Source of the DNA: Ignelater luminosus
Lineage: Eukaryota > Arthropoda > Insecta > Coleoptera > Elateridae
Length of the DNA: 64,000 bases
Direction of reading: 5' to 3'
NCBI GenBank assembly: GCA_011009095.1
Contig: VTPC01089971.1
Coordinates: 354,969-418,968, forward strand
Position numbers and translations under genes: made by a program. Under the pieces are notes generated by a model, which worked only from the letters and a program-made list of their open reading frames with translations, ran no database searches and had not been told where the DNA came from. Positions 37,204-48,899 of the stretch are shown in pieces. The first letter of the stretch is position 1. Each line of letters opens with the position of its first letter.

Positions 37204-38088
37204 TAACCCTAATTTATGTTCCACAGATCTAATAATTCCGGCACAAAGAAACAAATACCTGAAGAATCAAAATGTGATATTGGAACCAAACCAGAAGTTA
37301 TTATTCTAGGGGATGATAAAAGTTTAGCTAACATTAGCTCTAAAACATATATCAAAGGTAATGTTAGTTCTAAAACAAATGTTGAAGGTAATGTTAGTTC
37401 TGAAACGTACACAGTAAATGGTAATTTAAGTTGTGACACTTATGTTAAAGATAATTCTAACAGTGTAAATATATTACCTTATTCTTCAAAAAATATTATG
37501 TTAACACCTCTTAGAGGCAAATCCCCTCTATTTGAGGAATCTTGCAGTGATAGGAACTCTGTTCTCTTATCGCCAATAGTAAAAGATGCATCAGTATTAC
37601 GTCAAGCAAACGTGTCAGGAGAAAACATACGAAGTATAATTAAAACACACTTATGGTGCGGTGACAAAAATAAATGTTTGAATCTTATAAATGAAGGAGA
37701 AAGGAATTCCGTGCAAGCTAATAATCTCACCAAGTCACTAAAAAGAAAATCTACATCAGTATTTAATGTTTCATCACCAAAGAAATTAGTATTGGATGGT
37801 TCAAAACGGACACCTGATCATTTTCCCAATTTAAAATGGAACCGAAGTAAACCAGTCCAAGTCAAGCAATATGTTAGATCAATTGAATATTTGGATCCAA
37901 TTATGACGGCAAGTCTTTATCATGATAAACAATGAATGGAAGAACAAGAAATTCGTTTTCAAAAATGGTTAAATGCTTTATTGACGCCTCCTGCTGAATT
38001 GGATAGTGATATTGATGTCCATCCAGTAGATGTTGCCAAGTTATGGCAACAATGTAAAGATAAAGCAGTTCCCATAGCGCCTTCATTT
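37204..38088 (+). pseudogene. asp: asp/ASPM pseudogene, N-terminal segment
   Basis: This is the first of three segments of a broken abnormal spindle gene, a microtubule-minus-end and spindle-pole protein. The exon appears to start after a TTCCACAG acceptor. It runs through a low-complexity serine/asparagine-rich part to VRSIEYLDPIMTASLYHDKQ. There a TGA (37933-37935) sits where a tryptophan codon is expected, and the frame continues QKWLNALLTPPAELDSD and DVAKLWQQCKDKAVPIAP. This region precedes the calponin-homology domains in asp. Similarity stops abruptly at about 38088, where the next part of the protein is found in the opposite orientation. Confidence 0.85.
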
Positions 38089-39300
38089 CTTTATTTGCTC
38101 TAAAAAGACTTTGAATAAATACGGTAGAATTTCTTAATTTGATATATCTCTCTTGTTGAATTAGCATCAAACATCTACATCTATAAATCTGTTGAATATT
38201 TATTACAGCCGCTCCTTTATAAGTGGTGTCAAAGTTTCCAATTTATGGGCCATTTTTTGAGTCTTATAAATGAAGAAAAAGAGAATTCTGTGCAAGCTAA
38301 TACCACAATTGAACTTTCTTAACAGCAGCGCTTTCCTTTCTAAATAAAATTCTACGTTTTATTACTATACTGAAACTTCCCCACCACACTTGTATGCCAG
38401 TTGATGCTTTAATAAAACGAGGTGGTTGTAACTTATAAATAATCTACCATAAAAATAATAGAGTTTTCTCATAATGTTCGTTTACAATATCCTTTGGAGA
38501 AATACCACCGACAATTTCAAGATTAGCTTGCTCAAGTGCTTCAAACACAATTTTCATGTTGTGAATCTTCTGTAGTATAGAAATGGCAGGTAATCTTAAA
38601 TTATCGGTTAAACCATTCTGCATTAAAATTATTTCCATAACTTTGGTTAAACGAACACCGTCTCTTAAATCTGTTCCCAAGTGTATTACACTATAATCAA
38701 ATTTATGTATGTACTTTTGTTTGTGAAAAACTATATAACCAGTAACACGTAACAATTGTGACATCTCCCACAGCAGATAGTAATTCTTTCAAGAAAATCA
38801 ATAGTATTTCACGACTTTGTTTTACAGGTGCATTCTTACAAAACAAACATGGATCATGAGCAATAAGAATTTTTGATTTTGCTACATCTAAAAAGTATAC
38901 TAAGGCCAAGAATTTCTTTACAATAAACTTTTTAATATCTATAACATATTTTGGTGAATGAACAGTTTTTTAATTTAAATATGGATTCTTATAGAATTTG
39001 TGCATTATAATACTACTCAGTCCCATGATGTCAGAATTTGACGATAACTGTATCGTTACACCAAAGATAGTTTCCAAACCAGTTCTCAACCAAAGAGGAT
39101 TATAACTTAGAAATAATGTCATAACTTGGGATTGTAATCTAAGATCTAAGTGAACATTTTATCTTTTCTTATACTTAACTTTCCACTTTCAACTACTAAT
39201 TGCGTTTTCATAAGCACTGCACTCAATTCGCGAGATTTAAATAAATTGTTTGCAGCTTTACATCTAGTCTGTTATTGGTGTGAGATTCATTTGAAATAGT
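38089..39300 (-). pseudogene. asp: asp/ASPM pseudogene, inverted middle segment (CH domains, first IQ motifs)
   Basis: Read from 39300 down, the minus strand continues the protein: ISNESHTNNRL, then after a shift KAANNLFKSRELSAVLMKTQ, then SYNPLWLRTGLETIFGV, then FLALVYFLDVAKSKILIAHD. HKFDYSVIHLGTDLRDGVRL and LPAISILQKIHNMKIVFEAL follow, and then KDIVNEHYEKTLLFLW. These are the calponin-homology actin-binding modules of asp. A TAG (38444-38446) replaces the expected glutamine after LFLW, and IIYKLQPRFIKASTGIQVWW follows. The segment ends in IQ-type repeats (RNSTVFIQSLFRANKEMK) near 38092. There are several stops and frameshifts. The next IQ repeat is on the plus strand at 39311, so the block is a precise internal inversion. 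Confidence 0.85.
38259..38304. repeat. 46-bp duplicate of an upstream asp segment
   Basis: These bases match 37678-37723 at 40 of 46 positions, same strand today (CTTATAAATGAAG ... GTGCAAGCTAATA). Since they lie within the inverted block, they were inverted relative to the gene before the inversion. Confidence 0.75.
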
Positions 39301-41072
39301 TTTTTTAGAAGGTGCTGCACTGTTTTTGCAAACTAGATTTAGAGCTCGAAATGTTATGAAAACTGAAATGAAGAAAGATGTTGCGGAATTTCACCAATTA
39401 CAATGTGCAACAATTATGTTGCAAAGAAGGTTTAGAGCAATTAGAGTTATGAAAGCTGAATTAGTAAAATTCCAACAATTGAAAAAAACAGTTGTTGCAA
39501 TACAAAGAAGATTTAGAACCAATCAATTGATAAGAAAGTGTACAATAGAATTCCAGCAAGCCAGGAATGCCATTATTAGCTTGCAGAGAAGATTTAGAGC
39601 AAATAAAGCTAGGGTGATTGATCATAACAGATTCTTAGAAATACAAAAAGCTACCTTAACCATTCAAAGAAGATTTAGACAATATCAAAATATGAAAATG
39701 GAACACTTAAGATATCAGAACCTAAGAAGTCCATCAATTATTATACAGAGAAGATTCAAAGCAAATAGAAATATGAGAATTACATACAATGAATTTTTAG
39801 AATTATGAGCAGTAGTTGTTAGTGTTCTAAAAAGATTTAGAGCAAATCAACAAATGAAGATAGCTAGTACTGAATATGAAAAGTTGAGAAAGGCTACAAT
39901 AGTCATACAAAGAAGTTACAGGTTCAGAAGAATTATGAAAATTGATTATAATAAATTCCAGAAGATGAAGAAAACAGCTATTGTTATCCAGAAAAGGTTC
40001 AGGGCCTACTAATGCGTAAAAATTGAGAGTACTAAATGTCAAAATATGAAACGAGCAGCAATTGTGCTACAGAGAAGATTTAGAACAAACAGAGCAATGT
40101 ATATGGAACGTTTAAGATTTGTAAAACTGAAGAAAGCTGTTTTGGTCTTCCAAACGCAGTTTAGAAGACTGAAAGAAACAGAAAATGATCGTAAAGAATT
40201 TTTGGAAATTCTGAGGAGAGCAGTTGCTACTTTAAAAATCCAGGTATCATTTTGATTTTTTAATTTTTATTTTGTTTCTAATAATGTATTTTCTAGACTT
40301 TATGGAGAGATATCATTTTTGTAAGCAGTATCCACAAATTAAGAAGATACGTGAAAATGTAGAAGAACTAACTTCTAAAGCGGTACCTTATGACACCCTA
40401 GGTAATCGCAGACAACGTGCTTTGCAAAAGCTAATAAGTATTGCTCCAACATTATGGCAAATTATTCATGCTTTAGAAGATTTAGGTAGGTATCAATATT
40501 AATTTTATTTTAAAAGAACAAACTAATTGATTATTTTTAGAATTTATCACTCGAAGATACAGAGATACATGTGTAAAAATGAATAATTTATTATCTGAAC
40601 AACTATACATCACAATAAGTTTAACAAATCGTTCTCCATCAGAAATGCAAGCCTGTACAGTTGCTACTAGTATTTTATCAATTTCTGTAAATATTCACCA
40701 GCACAATCATCAGCTTGGTTTCCTCAATACATGGATAACATTGTTACAATAATTTGCTGTGACAAAGAAGAAAAACTATTCCCTTATTTATGTACATTGT
40801 TATGGTTATTTGCTCATAACAAAGAATATAAAAAGGCTCTTTTGTCAATACCAAAATGCTCTCAAAAACTAATGAAAATAAAATCACTTTGTTTAAGAAA
40901 ACATAAAATGGTGTCACTTCAACATAAAGCACCTTCTTACTTTTCTTCCTTTAACAATCTACCAGAACCATCTCTTTTACCTGATTGGGGTTTGGACTAT
41001 TTAAATCGACCAAGAACATTCGCTAATTCTGTACATGGATTTAATTGTGTATTAAAGATTTTAGAGTGCTAA
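39301..41072 (+). pseudogene. asp: asp/ASPM pseudogene, IQ-repeat and C-terminal segment
   Basis: About ten IQ motifs (IQRRFR or LQRRFRA followed by basic residues, each about 22-25 codons apart) bind calmodulin in functional asp. Stops interrupt them at 39806-39808 and 40010-40012. The C-terminal helical domain follows: KKIRENVEELTSKAVPYDTL, QKLISIAPTLWQIIHALEDL, then a 55-bp GT-AG intron (40486-40540). EFITRRYRDTCVKMNN and a one-base frameshift near 40700 come next. After it, QYMDNIVTIICCDKEEKLFP and CTLLWLFAHNKEYKKAL run to a stop at 41070-41072. The retained intron means the copy arose by DNA duplication, not retrotransposition. Confidence 0.9.
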
Positions 41073-41740
41073 TTTTATTGCTTCTGTGACTGGCATTTAT
41101 TTTAATATGTTTTATTATTGCGCCTTTTGTAGTATTATTATGTTTTGTGCAAATGTGTAAACTTCAAAAAGGAAAGATAATTATGTATAATGATTAAAAT
41201 GTAAACTTTAAGTAAAATGTCCTTTTGTATAATTTTTGTATTTAATATACCAATTTTATTTGTCTATAACTAACTTTCACATGAATCTTTTAAAATCATT
41301 ATTGGAAGAAGAATGTTCTATAATACATATAGAATCTTGTAATGTAACTTTGCCTTACAATTAAACTTATTATAGGTTGGTTAAACTCAGTAGGTGGCCT
41401 TAAGGGCAGATAAGAAGGAGCTACACCACAATAAAACGCAGTTGGAAATTTGATTTAGATATGCAAACAACCCAATGTAAAGGGCGCCAGTATCCAAGGG
41501 AACTACAATAACGACATGCAATTAAGTAACAATTATACAGTGTGTATATAAAGTATTAAGGAATAATATTCATATTTGTTTTATTACCGCTGTTTGGGAG
41601 AAAAGCTCGGACACGTCAATTTTATTTTTTTTCTCTGGATTCTAATCTACCTATGATTATTTATTAAAAACGTAAGGTAGTTTTAAACTGCAAAGTCATT
41701 ATAGCAGGTGCTCTACATGTCCCCCCTCCATTTCTAGACA
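41073..41740. other. Non-coding stretch after the asp pseudogene
   Basis: It probably starts with former asp 3' untranslated sequence. No other feature. Confidence 0.4.
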
Positions 41741-41752
41741 ACATCGGCATCT

Positions 41753-42745
41753 TCATGAGAAAGATGATCGTACTCTTTCAAACATCCCCGGAGTCGTACG
41801 TATTGTCACACAGGCATGTTCTATACGCTCCCTCAGCTCTTCTAGAGTATTAATTGGTAGTGAATAGACTAAAGATTTAAAATATCTCCACTCAAAAAAG
41901 TCCAACGAATTGAAATCAGGAGACCTTAGCGGCCATGCAACAGGACCCCCTCGTCCGATCCACCGATTATTGAAAGTTTTATTTGGAAAATTCCTCACCA
42001 AAAGCGAAAAATGCGTAGGTGCCCCATCATGCATAAACCATAACTGCATTTTATCAGCAATAAGTACGTCTTCTAACAATTCTAGTAAATCATTTTGCAA
42101 ACCGTTAAGGTGCACTTCAGCATTTAACCGGTTACGAAAAATATTGGTCCCAACAAGCGATCTTCTAAAATTCTCAACCAAACATTTAAAGAAAGTCGGT
42201 GTTGATATCGAGACTGAACAATTTCGTGAGGATTTTCATCCGCCCAAATATGGTTGTTGTGGGAAATCAATATACCGTCTCTCGTGAAACCGGCTTCATC
42301 GCAGAATATAATATGAGTAACCAAATTAGGCATTTCTGCAAGTTATGTTATCATCCACCGCCGTGGATCGTGCATCATAATCAAGAGCGGCAAGGTTTTG
42401 CACTCGTTTAATGTGGTATTGGTACAGCAGATTCTCGTGTAAGATTTTCCAAACTAAGGAATGATTTATACCTCTTTAAACAGAAAGCCTTCGCGTGCTG
42501 ATACCTGGATTTTCATCAACCCTTTTTAAAACATTTTCTTCAATAACAGAAGTAATAATTGATCTAGGTCGGCCAGCACCTTGATGTCTTGTCTTAAATG
42601 TACCAGTTTCGAATAGACGTTGATGAATTCTTGTAAGAAGTTTGTCACTTAGACGAACTCGATGCGGAAATGCTTCTGCATAAAGGCGGCATGCTTCAAG
42701 ACTATTATCATTTGCACGACCATACCTAAAATGCATGTCTGCCAT
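41753..42745 (-). pseudogene. Tc1/mariner-superfamily transposase with DUF4817-type N-terminus, broken
   Basis: The N-terminal piece MADMHFRYGRANDNSLEACR with GAGRPRS and ENPGISTRRLS is the helix-turn-helix (DUF4817-type) part common in insect transposons. After a stop near 42476, weak similarity continues to IIFCDEAGFTRDGILISHNN (first catalytic acidic block, about 42124-42333). LWFMHDGAPTHFSLLVRNF holds the second aspartate, and RWIGRGGPVAWPLRSPDFNS leads to LDFFEW at the third. It ends at FERVRSSFS. The reading frame changes at least twice. I could not identify terminal inverted repeats. Confidence 0.82.
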
Positions 42746-42889
42746 TTATCAGACTTTTGTCGTACGGGCGGGAGCGGCAAATACAGCGATCTTGTCGTTT
42801 TCATTCATTCTCATTAATCAGTACGAGATTTGCTAGAAAGATTTCTGCAAATGGTTACGAAAAATACAGATACCTACAATTTAGTGAAT

Positions 42890-43260
42890 GATTGTATTGT
42901 TTTTCAAAATATTCCCCCCTTAGCATCAATTCCCCTTTGTTTTTGCTCGAACCAATTTTCGAAACATTTTTTCCAATCTAAAGCTGGTACCTTAGAAATA
43001 AATAAATACTTAAATGCCTCAACGGCTGCTTCAAGTGAAGAATAACTCTCACCACGCATCTTGGTTTTGATTGTCGGAAACAAAAGTTTGGTGCTAGGTC
43101 AAGTGAATATGGACAATATCACATCAATTTTACTTTTTCACTGTCAAAAAGTCGATAGTTTGTGAAGCTGTGTGGGCACTTGCATTTTCATGGTGAAGAA
43201 GGATGTGCCGATTGGATTGTTTTTACTGATTTCGCCGATGACTTCCGGCAAACAAATTGT
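42890..43260 (-). pseudogene. Mariner transposase remnant, C-terminal half
   Basis: The minus strand gives ILLHHENASAHTASQTIDFL (second catalytic aspartate block, here changed to E), YSLDLAP (third block), and finally GEYFEKQ. Stops and small shifts occur between. The ending matches the remnant at 14.7 kb rather than the intact mauritiana-type element at 53 kb. Confidence 0.65.
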
Positions 43261-43296
43261 TTATAAGTACAAACAGAAAAACTTTGAGCTCAAATT

Positions 43297-44499
43297 AATC
43301 TAAAAAGATAATTAAATAAATATAATTTTTGTACTTTTCAATTTCGGGTATTGTAAAATTGTTTCTGATATTAACCGGCCTCGGTTCCAAGACCTTTTCA
43401 ATAATATCGTCAAAGCTATATTCTAGTTCATCAGCTGACCGTGGCCATTTCCACCTCGCATTAAGTCCACTAGGAACCATAATGCTGACTAATGCACAAT
43501 TTTCTTTTACTACCTTTATCTTCCCTGGATATTTCTTTGTTTCGTAATCAACAACAGCGTACTCATTTTCGACGAAGTGTGTTTTTTTGCAACTGGTAGA
43601 TGACTCAGTGGTTCTTAAATCTGGTTTTTGTTTAACAGTACCACCTTTTAAGTTGCTTTTTTTATCTTTTTCTGCATTAGTTTCTTCCCTTTTTCTTTTT
43701 CTTCTTTCTTTTTTTTAATTTTCTCGTTCTCTTTTTTTTGTAATCGTCTTTTCATTTTTCGTAAGAACATACACTAGTACCTTCTCCTTTGATTTTGATT
43801 TTTTCTTTTCTGTTGAACCACTGGACCAAAAGAGAATGTGTTTGAATGGGGATGGTATAATATTAGCTTGACCTCCATTAGGATTATCGATAACTTGTTT
43901 TTCAGGTGTTTTAGATAATATTTGAGTGGTCTCTGATAATGTACGGAATTGTTTGCCACTTGGGTTTGTTCTATTGCGATATTTGATTCATCTTGTTTGT
44001 TTGCGAGATCTTTTAGAAGCAGTAAATTTTGTTCCTTTTCACATTTTTTGCACATCCCTTACTACTTTCTTTCTTATTTTCACTTTCAAGTTTGTTTTCT
44101 TGGTTTGCAATAGTTTTTGTGAAATTTTTTAGAGCTTGTAAATGTATTGTATTGTCGTGGTTTTTCGGTTTTTTGTTACTTGCTTTTTCATTTTCTTTGT
44201 CATGTTCCTTTTCTTTATGTACAAAAGTTTTTTTAATTAAGAAGGCCACACTGTCTAAAAGCTGATCTTTTGTAACTGGAAAGCCGGTTTTTTCAACGGA
44301 TAGTTTCTTCAGTTTCTGTTAAAATGGTTGATCTACCGCTTCTGCAGTCTTCATGCTAAACCCCTTTAATTTTTGCAGCAAGGGTTGCTCGAAGTACTCC
44401 AAACATTAAACTTGCTGCAGCGGTTGTAGTGCCCCTTTTTACTTCTTTAAGAGCATTTTTTAATTGTTCTTTAGCATAATTACAATATGTTTTTGGCAT
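43297..44499 (-). pseudogene. Pogo/Tigger-type element lacking its DDE core
   Basis: The start MPKTYCNYAKEQLKNALKEV with TTAAASLMFGVLRATL is a pipsqueak-type helix-turn-helix as found in pogo/Tigger/jerky transposases. After a stop (44356) the frame resumes with ILTETEE and TGFPVTKDQLLDSVAFLIKK, the usual CENP-B-like region. A very lysine/asparagine/glutamate-rich stretch follows. The end reads YETKKYPGKIKVVKENCALV and RWKWPRSADELEYSFDDIIE, a C-terminal module often found in insect relatives. The catalytic domain that should lie between is absent. Confidence 0.6.
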
Positions 44500-44619
44500 T
44501 TTTGCAAAGTACCTGTAAAGCAAAGAATATTTCCACCTAAATCTATCATTGGGTGCACTCAATTCTGACACCCATGTCAGATTTAGGTTTTCATTTAAAT
44601 GTATACGTAAATGATTCAA

Positions 44620-45442
44620 AAAAGATGTTCAGTAGTTTACTGTATTAGATAGAAAGAAAAAGATATACAATTTACATACACGTCAGATTTAGGCAACATA
44701 ACATTTTGACATTCCCAAATCGGACACCCCAATAACTATTAAAGTCGTTTAAAAATTCGTTTTGTAGTTAAAATAAGCAAATTCAATTGTAACCCGTTTA
44801 GAAAACATGTGATGCTTCACTATAAGAGCTCTAGAATAAGAATAAACTTAGTTACAAAAAATCAGATTTACACTTACCTTAGTACGAAATAATCAAATCA
44901 GTTGACACACGGTACATTTAATTGTAACGGTTGCACGTCAAATAACGCCACTAGCGCTCATTCAATCAAATACCATAGATATTTATTTTAAGTAAGGGGA
45001 GAAACATCAAGGATGTTAAATCACGGAGGAGTGTTCATTTATTTGACTGAATATTCTTACTTTAGCGAATTTTTGTACAAAGTGTGAGAATATGGTACAG
45101 TGTCAGAAATAGGTACATTTACCTTATCAGAAGTTATTTCTGAGACAACTTCTGATTGTTTCTTGGTTTTTTTGTTGTTTTGTTCGGTTTGACTGTCTAT
45201 GTGTTCAGTATTTAGATCCGAGCATTTCCAGTCAGCACAAAAGTTACAGACATGTTTCTCAAAAATACTTCAACGCAAAATTAAGAGATCAAGATATAAT
45301 AATGTTATTTCTTTCTATTCTTGGAAATATTGTGGTGATATCTCAATGCAACAAATATACATGGGCGCCCATAGACTTGTTTCTCAAGGGAGGCTAATAA
45401 AGAGTTTGTATAATTTTTAATTGTTATGACTCACTCATTCAC
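44620..45442. other. Non-coding stretch
   Basis: No gene seen. CATGGGCGCCCAT near 45361 is self-complementary and recurs near 48001. Confidence 0.35.
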
Positions 45443-45668
45443 TGTAGGGCTCGGATGTTTATGACATGTCATTTATTTTTGTTACGTCTATTTTCATGCT
45501 GAACACATTTTTAGTGCGAATTAAGCTTTTCTATACAATATTCAGTGGTTTTTATTGATTATATATAAAGTCATATTTGGCATGTAAGGGCTTATTTTAA
45601 GCACTTTTCCCGAAAAGGTCATATTTTAGTTATATTTCGTAAAAAATATTTTTGTTAAGAACACAAAA

Positions 45669-47426
45669 TTGAAAATCTTTGTAAACCTTTCTAAAATTTC
45701 GCCGTTCAGTGAAAACCAACAAGGAGAGACAACATCTAATCTTCGAGAGCACATCAGTATCGATAGCTACAAATCGTCGGAATTTTCAAATGAATTGTGT
45801 AAAATGATGGTGAGTGCTAACATTCCGCTAAACAAAGTAGATAATCCTCACTTCAAGAATCTCATTGAAGAAATCTACTAACAAAACTATTCCCACGGAA
45901 TCAACACTACGCAAAAACTATCTCTCTGTTTGTTACGAGAATAAATAACATCAAGAAGGGAGAAACCGATAAATTCAATGGGATAATGCACAAGTAGTGA
46001 CCAAAGAGGAGAACAGAACTCGTACAAAACTGAAAGTGGCAACATACATAGCGCTAACCGAAGAACCGACAAGCCCGGTTAGCTTAGAAATAAAACCCAT
46101 ATGGATGCCAGTACTGCGCGAAGGGCTTCGATGCAACCACCAACAAACGGTGCAAACCCCTACTGTACAACATGCACAGTAACATACAGCACATCCAGCT
46201 ACGTAAATGCAACTTATATTAGAACTTATAAAACTACATAAGTAGATCGCCTCTGCAGCTCAGTAATTCAGGCACCCAGCGTAATATTCAAATTAGAAAT
46301 GCAAAATAATAAACCCAATCATCCTTCTCGGAACGAACGTAAAGTGAATTCCAAAACGTCGTGACAAAATATCACAGCAGAGTATGGCAACAGCCCAGTT
46401 AACACCTCAAACGGAATAGTGTAGCCGATAACAAGATATGGGTATCTATTGATGAATCGACAAATGTCGAAGGAAGATATGTAGTCAATGTAATTATTGG
46501 AATACTCCACGCTGATCGCCTCGGCAAAACTTTCCTACTGACGACTGAAGTCTTGGAACGAGCTGATCATTCAAATATCACAATTCTTTTTGATAATGCT
46601 ATGCAGGGCCGGCTGAAGAGCCGGGCTTGCGGGGTAGCTGCCCAGGGCCCCGCTTTTGCTGGGGCCCCGTGGCTTGAGAGAAAAAAATTAATTCTTTTTA
46701 TCGATAGTTTAGAATAAATAGAATTTCTAATTTCTTTTAAATATTTAAAATAAACGAATTATGCTATCTCTGCAAAAGCAGTGTGTTTCTTCTTTTTTGT
46801 ATTTTAAGGGCTCTACAAAATGTTGTTGCCCTGGGCCCCGCAAAACTTCCAGCCGGCCCTGATGCTATGAAGCTGTTATGGGGCAACATTCTTCTTTTCA
46901 TAACTGATGTTGAGCCATACATGGTAAATGCAGCTAAAGGTATCAATTTGTTCTATCCAAAAATGATACATGTGACGTATCTTGCTCATGAACTGCGTAG
47001 GTTAGCAGAAGAAATTCGTGAAAATCTTCCTGATGTTGATAAATTAATATCCAATGTAAAAAAGATCTTCGTAGAAGCGCCCCACTGAGGGTTGAGATAT
47101 TCAAAAATTTAGCTCATTACCGATCATTACCAGGTGGAGAATATGAGCTTGATGCTGTTGTATATTATTTTGCAAACTATTCAGTCATCAAGGACATTGT
47201 GAATGGTTTCAGTAAAGATGATGCAGCTTCTATCAAGATAGTGCAGGCGCTGTTTTCTAGTAGCCCATCAAGAAAGCTGGCATACATCAAATCTAACTTT
47301 GGCGGTATATCAAATGCGATTACTAGGTTAGAAGGTGTTGGTTTCGACATCAAAGACTCTCTGGCAATTGTCAGGAATGTGGAATTCAATATTGAACAGA
47401 CAGGTGGAAAAATTGTGAAAATGTGA
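45669..47426 (+). pseudogene. hAT transposase pseudogene
   Basis: The N-terminal piece includes SANIPLNKVDNPHFKNLIEE. The catalytic piece starts NKIWVSIDESTNVEGRYVVN (first catalytic aspartate) and runs to LFDNAM. There a MITE interrupts it, and the frame resumes exactly with KLLWGNILLFITDVEPYMVN (second acidic block) and KLISNVKKIFVEAP. A frameshift near 47085 leads to YELDAVVYYFANYSVIKDIV and YIKSNFGGISNAITRLE, and the frame ends with a stop at 47424-47426. The dimerisation C-terminus is missing. This is the insect hAT family whose relatives are annotated as CGG-binding-protein-like. Confidence 0.82.
46604..46861. mobile_element. 258-bp hAT-type MITE with perfect 8-bp target duplication
   Basis: It begins CAGGGCCGGCTGAAGAG and ends with the complement (CAGCCGGCCCTG after one mismatch region). 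It is flanked on both sides by ATGCTATG (46596-46603 and 46862-46869). GC-rich subterminal parts (GGGCCCCG) are also complementary. Removing the MITE and one duplication restores the transposase frame. Confidence 0.92.
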
Positions 47427-47775
47427 AAAGAAAACTATTTAATATGCTCCTATAACGTCCTGCTTCTCTTGTTACAAAGCGATACTTAGTGACAATCGGC
47501 GATCATTTTCATTTGATAGCCTCAAGAAACACATCATCATTTGGTACAATGTGGTTAAAATAGATCAATAAGCAAAACAAGCTCAAACAATATAAGTGTG
47601 AGGACAACTAAGTGTTACTTTTTTACAGTTTTTAATGTATAATAGTCATATTTAATAGGAGTAAAAAGTTTTTAGGTCATATTTTGCATTTTATTGGTCA
47701 TATTTTCGTATTTGTAAGGTCATTTTTGCCTGCATATTTAGTCAATTTTTATGGCTTAAACATCCGAGCCCTACA

Positions 47776-48899
47776 TCATAAACTTTAAAATACCTTTGTC
47801 CCAGTTTATCATTTAGAAGATCTTTATTCGTGTTTAAATATAATATTTAACAACGGATGAAAAAAGAAAAATTGTATTTATTTTTCATGGGGCGTGCTCT
47901 ATAAAGTTTTTTAAAAATAAATTTGATTAAAACAAAATGCTTTATTGGTATACACTGTAATATTCTCAGGTGGGGCTACGACCCCCTCTGCCCCCCCCCC
48001 CATGGGCGCCGATGCAAATATATAGGATTATTACCATGTTTTGTATCCACAGTAAGAAACTTTTTATGCTACATGGGTTAGATATTACGATTTTCATAAC
48101 ATTTTATCACTTAGAACTTTTCACATCAACTCAGCTGAAAACTATACTATTAGACTTAAGTAAATAATTGTATTACATTAGCAATAAAGTATAGATAGTT
48201 CGAAGCAGCATAAGCAAATTTAATATTTCCTTAATTTTTCAAACTGTTGACAGATTGGTGTTTCAAGCTTAAATAATATTTTAATTGTATACAGGTAAGG
48301 TAAACATTCTTAGTGGCATCAAATAATTTGATAATCTAATCTTTTAAGGTCAGAGAAAAACAAATAATTTATTTGCACTTTCGTTTTTATTTAAAAAAAG
48401 AAAGTTAGAAACCATTAAAACAAAAGTAGTGGGAATCATTTTGAAACCTCAATATTGCTCATAGAATCTCAAAATATTTCATAGACCACACCCTCGCCCA
48501 GGTGTTGGCTGACCAGCTTTAAAAACTACTCTAGAATGTTTTACTGTTCAGTTCTTTCTGTATACTATTACATCAACTAATACCATGATAATTAAAAATA
48601 CACAGGTTTTACTAGGAATATTATTTATTTTCTCATGAACGATTGTTGTACAATGCAAGTTTTATTATAACAATAACTGACAGAATATGTTTGGGCAATG
48701 GGGTATAATTTCTAAAATTTCAATTGTATTAGTAAAATGTTATCTAAATTTCTTTTCTAATAAATAAATTGAGCATAAAAAATTATAAATAAATATTCGA
48801 GAGAGTATAGTGATGACTAGAATAATAATTGTTTAAATATTATCTTTAGTTTGTTGATATATCTACTATCTAATTTTTTTTTAACTTTAAGGCTACTTC
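47776..48899. other. Non-coding stretch, including 3' region of the TLC gene
   Basis: A possible poly(A) signal for the minus-strand gene (AATAAA, complement at 48661-48666) lies about 235 bases after its stop. No other gene. Confidence 0.4.

Larger units (their letters stand above)
45443..47775 (+). mobile_element. hAT transposon with 19-bp TIRs, degenerate
   Basis: The left end TGTAGGGCTCGGATGTTTA is matched by its complement at the right end (TAAACATCCGAGCCCTACA). The flanks TCATTCAC and TCATAAAC agree at 6 of 8 positions, a decayed 8-bp duplication as made by hAT elements. Subterminal GGTCATATTTT repeats occur at both sides. The interior holds a broken hAT transposase (separate entry), a 258-bp MITE, and about 425 bases of foreign sequence (46000-46425). 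Confidence 0.8.

Noticed and set aside
37000..37254. 84-codon minus-strand frame upstream of the asp pseudogene
   Set aside because: Composition looks protein-like, but I could not match it to asp or another family, and it overlaps the asp segment start.
45361..48010. CATGGGCGCC motifs near both ends as an outer transposon enclosing the hAT element
   Set aside because: Only about nine bases match in inverted orientation, with no visible target duplication; too weak to call.
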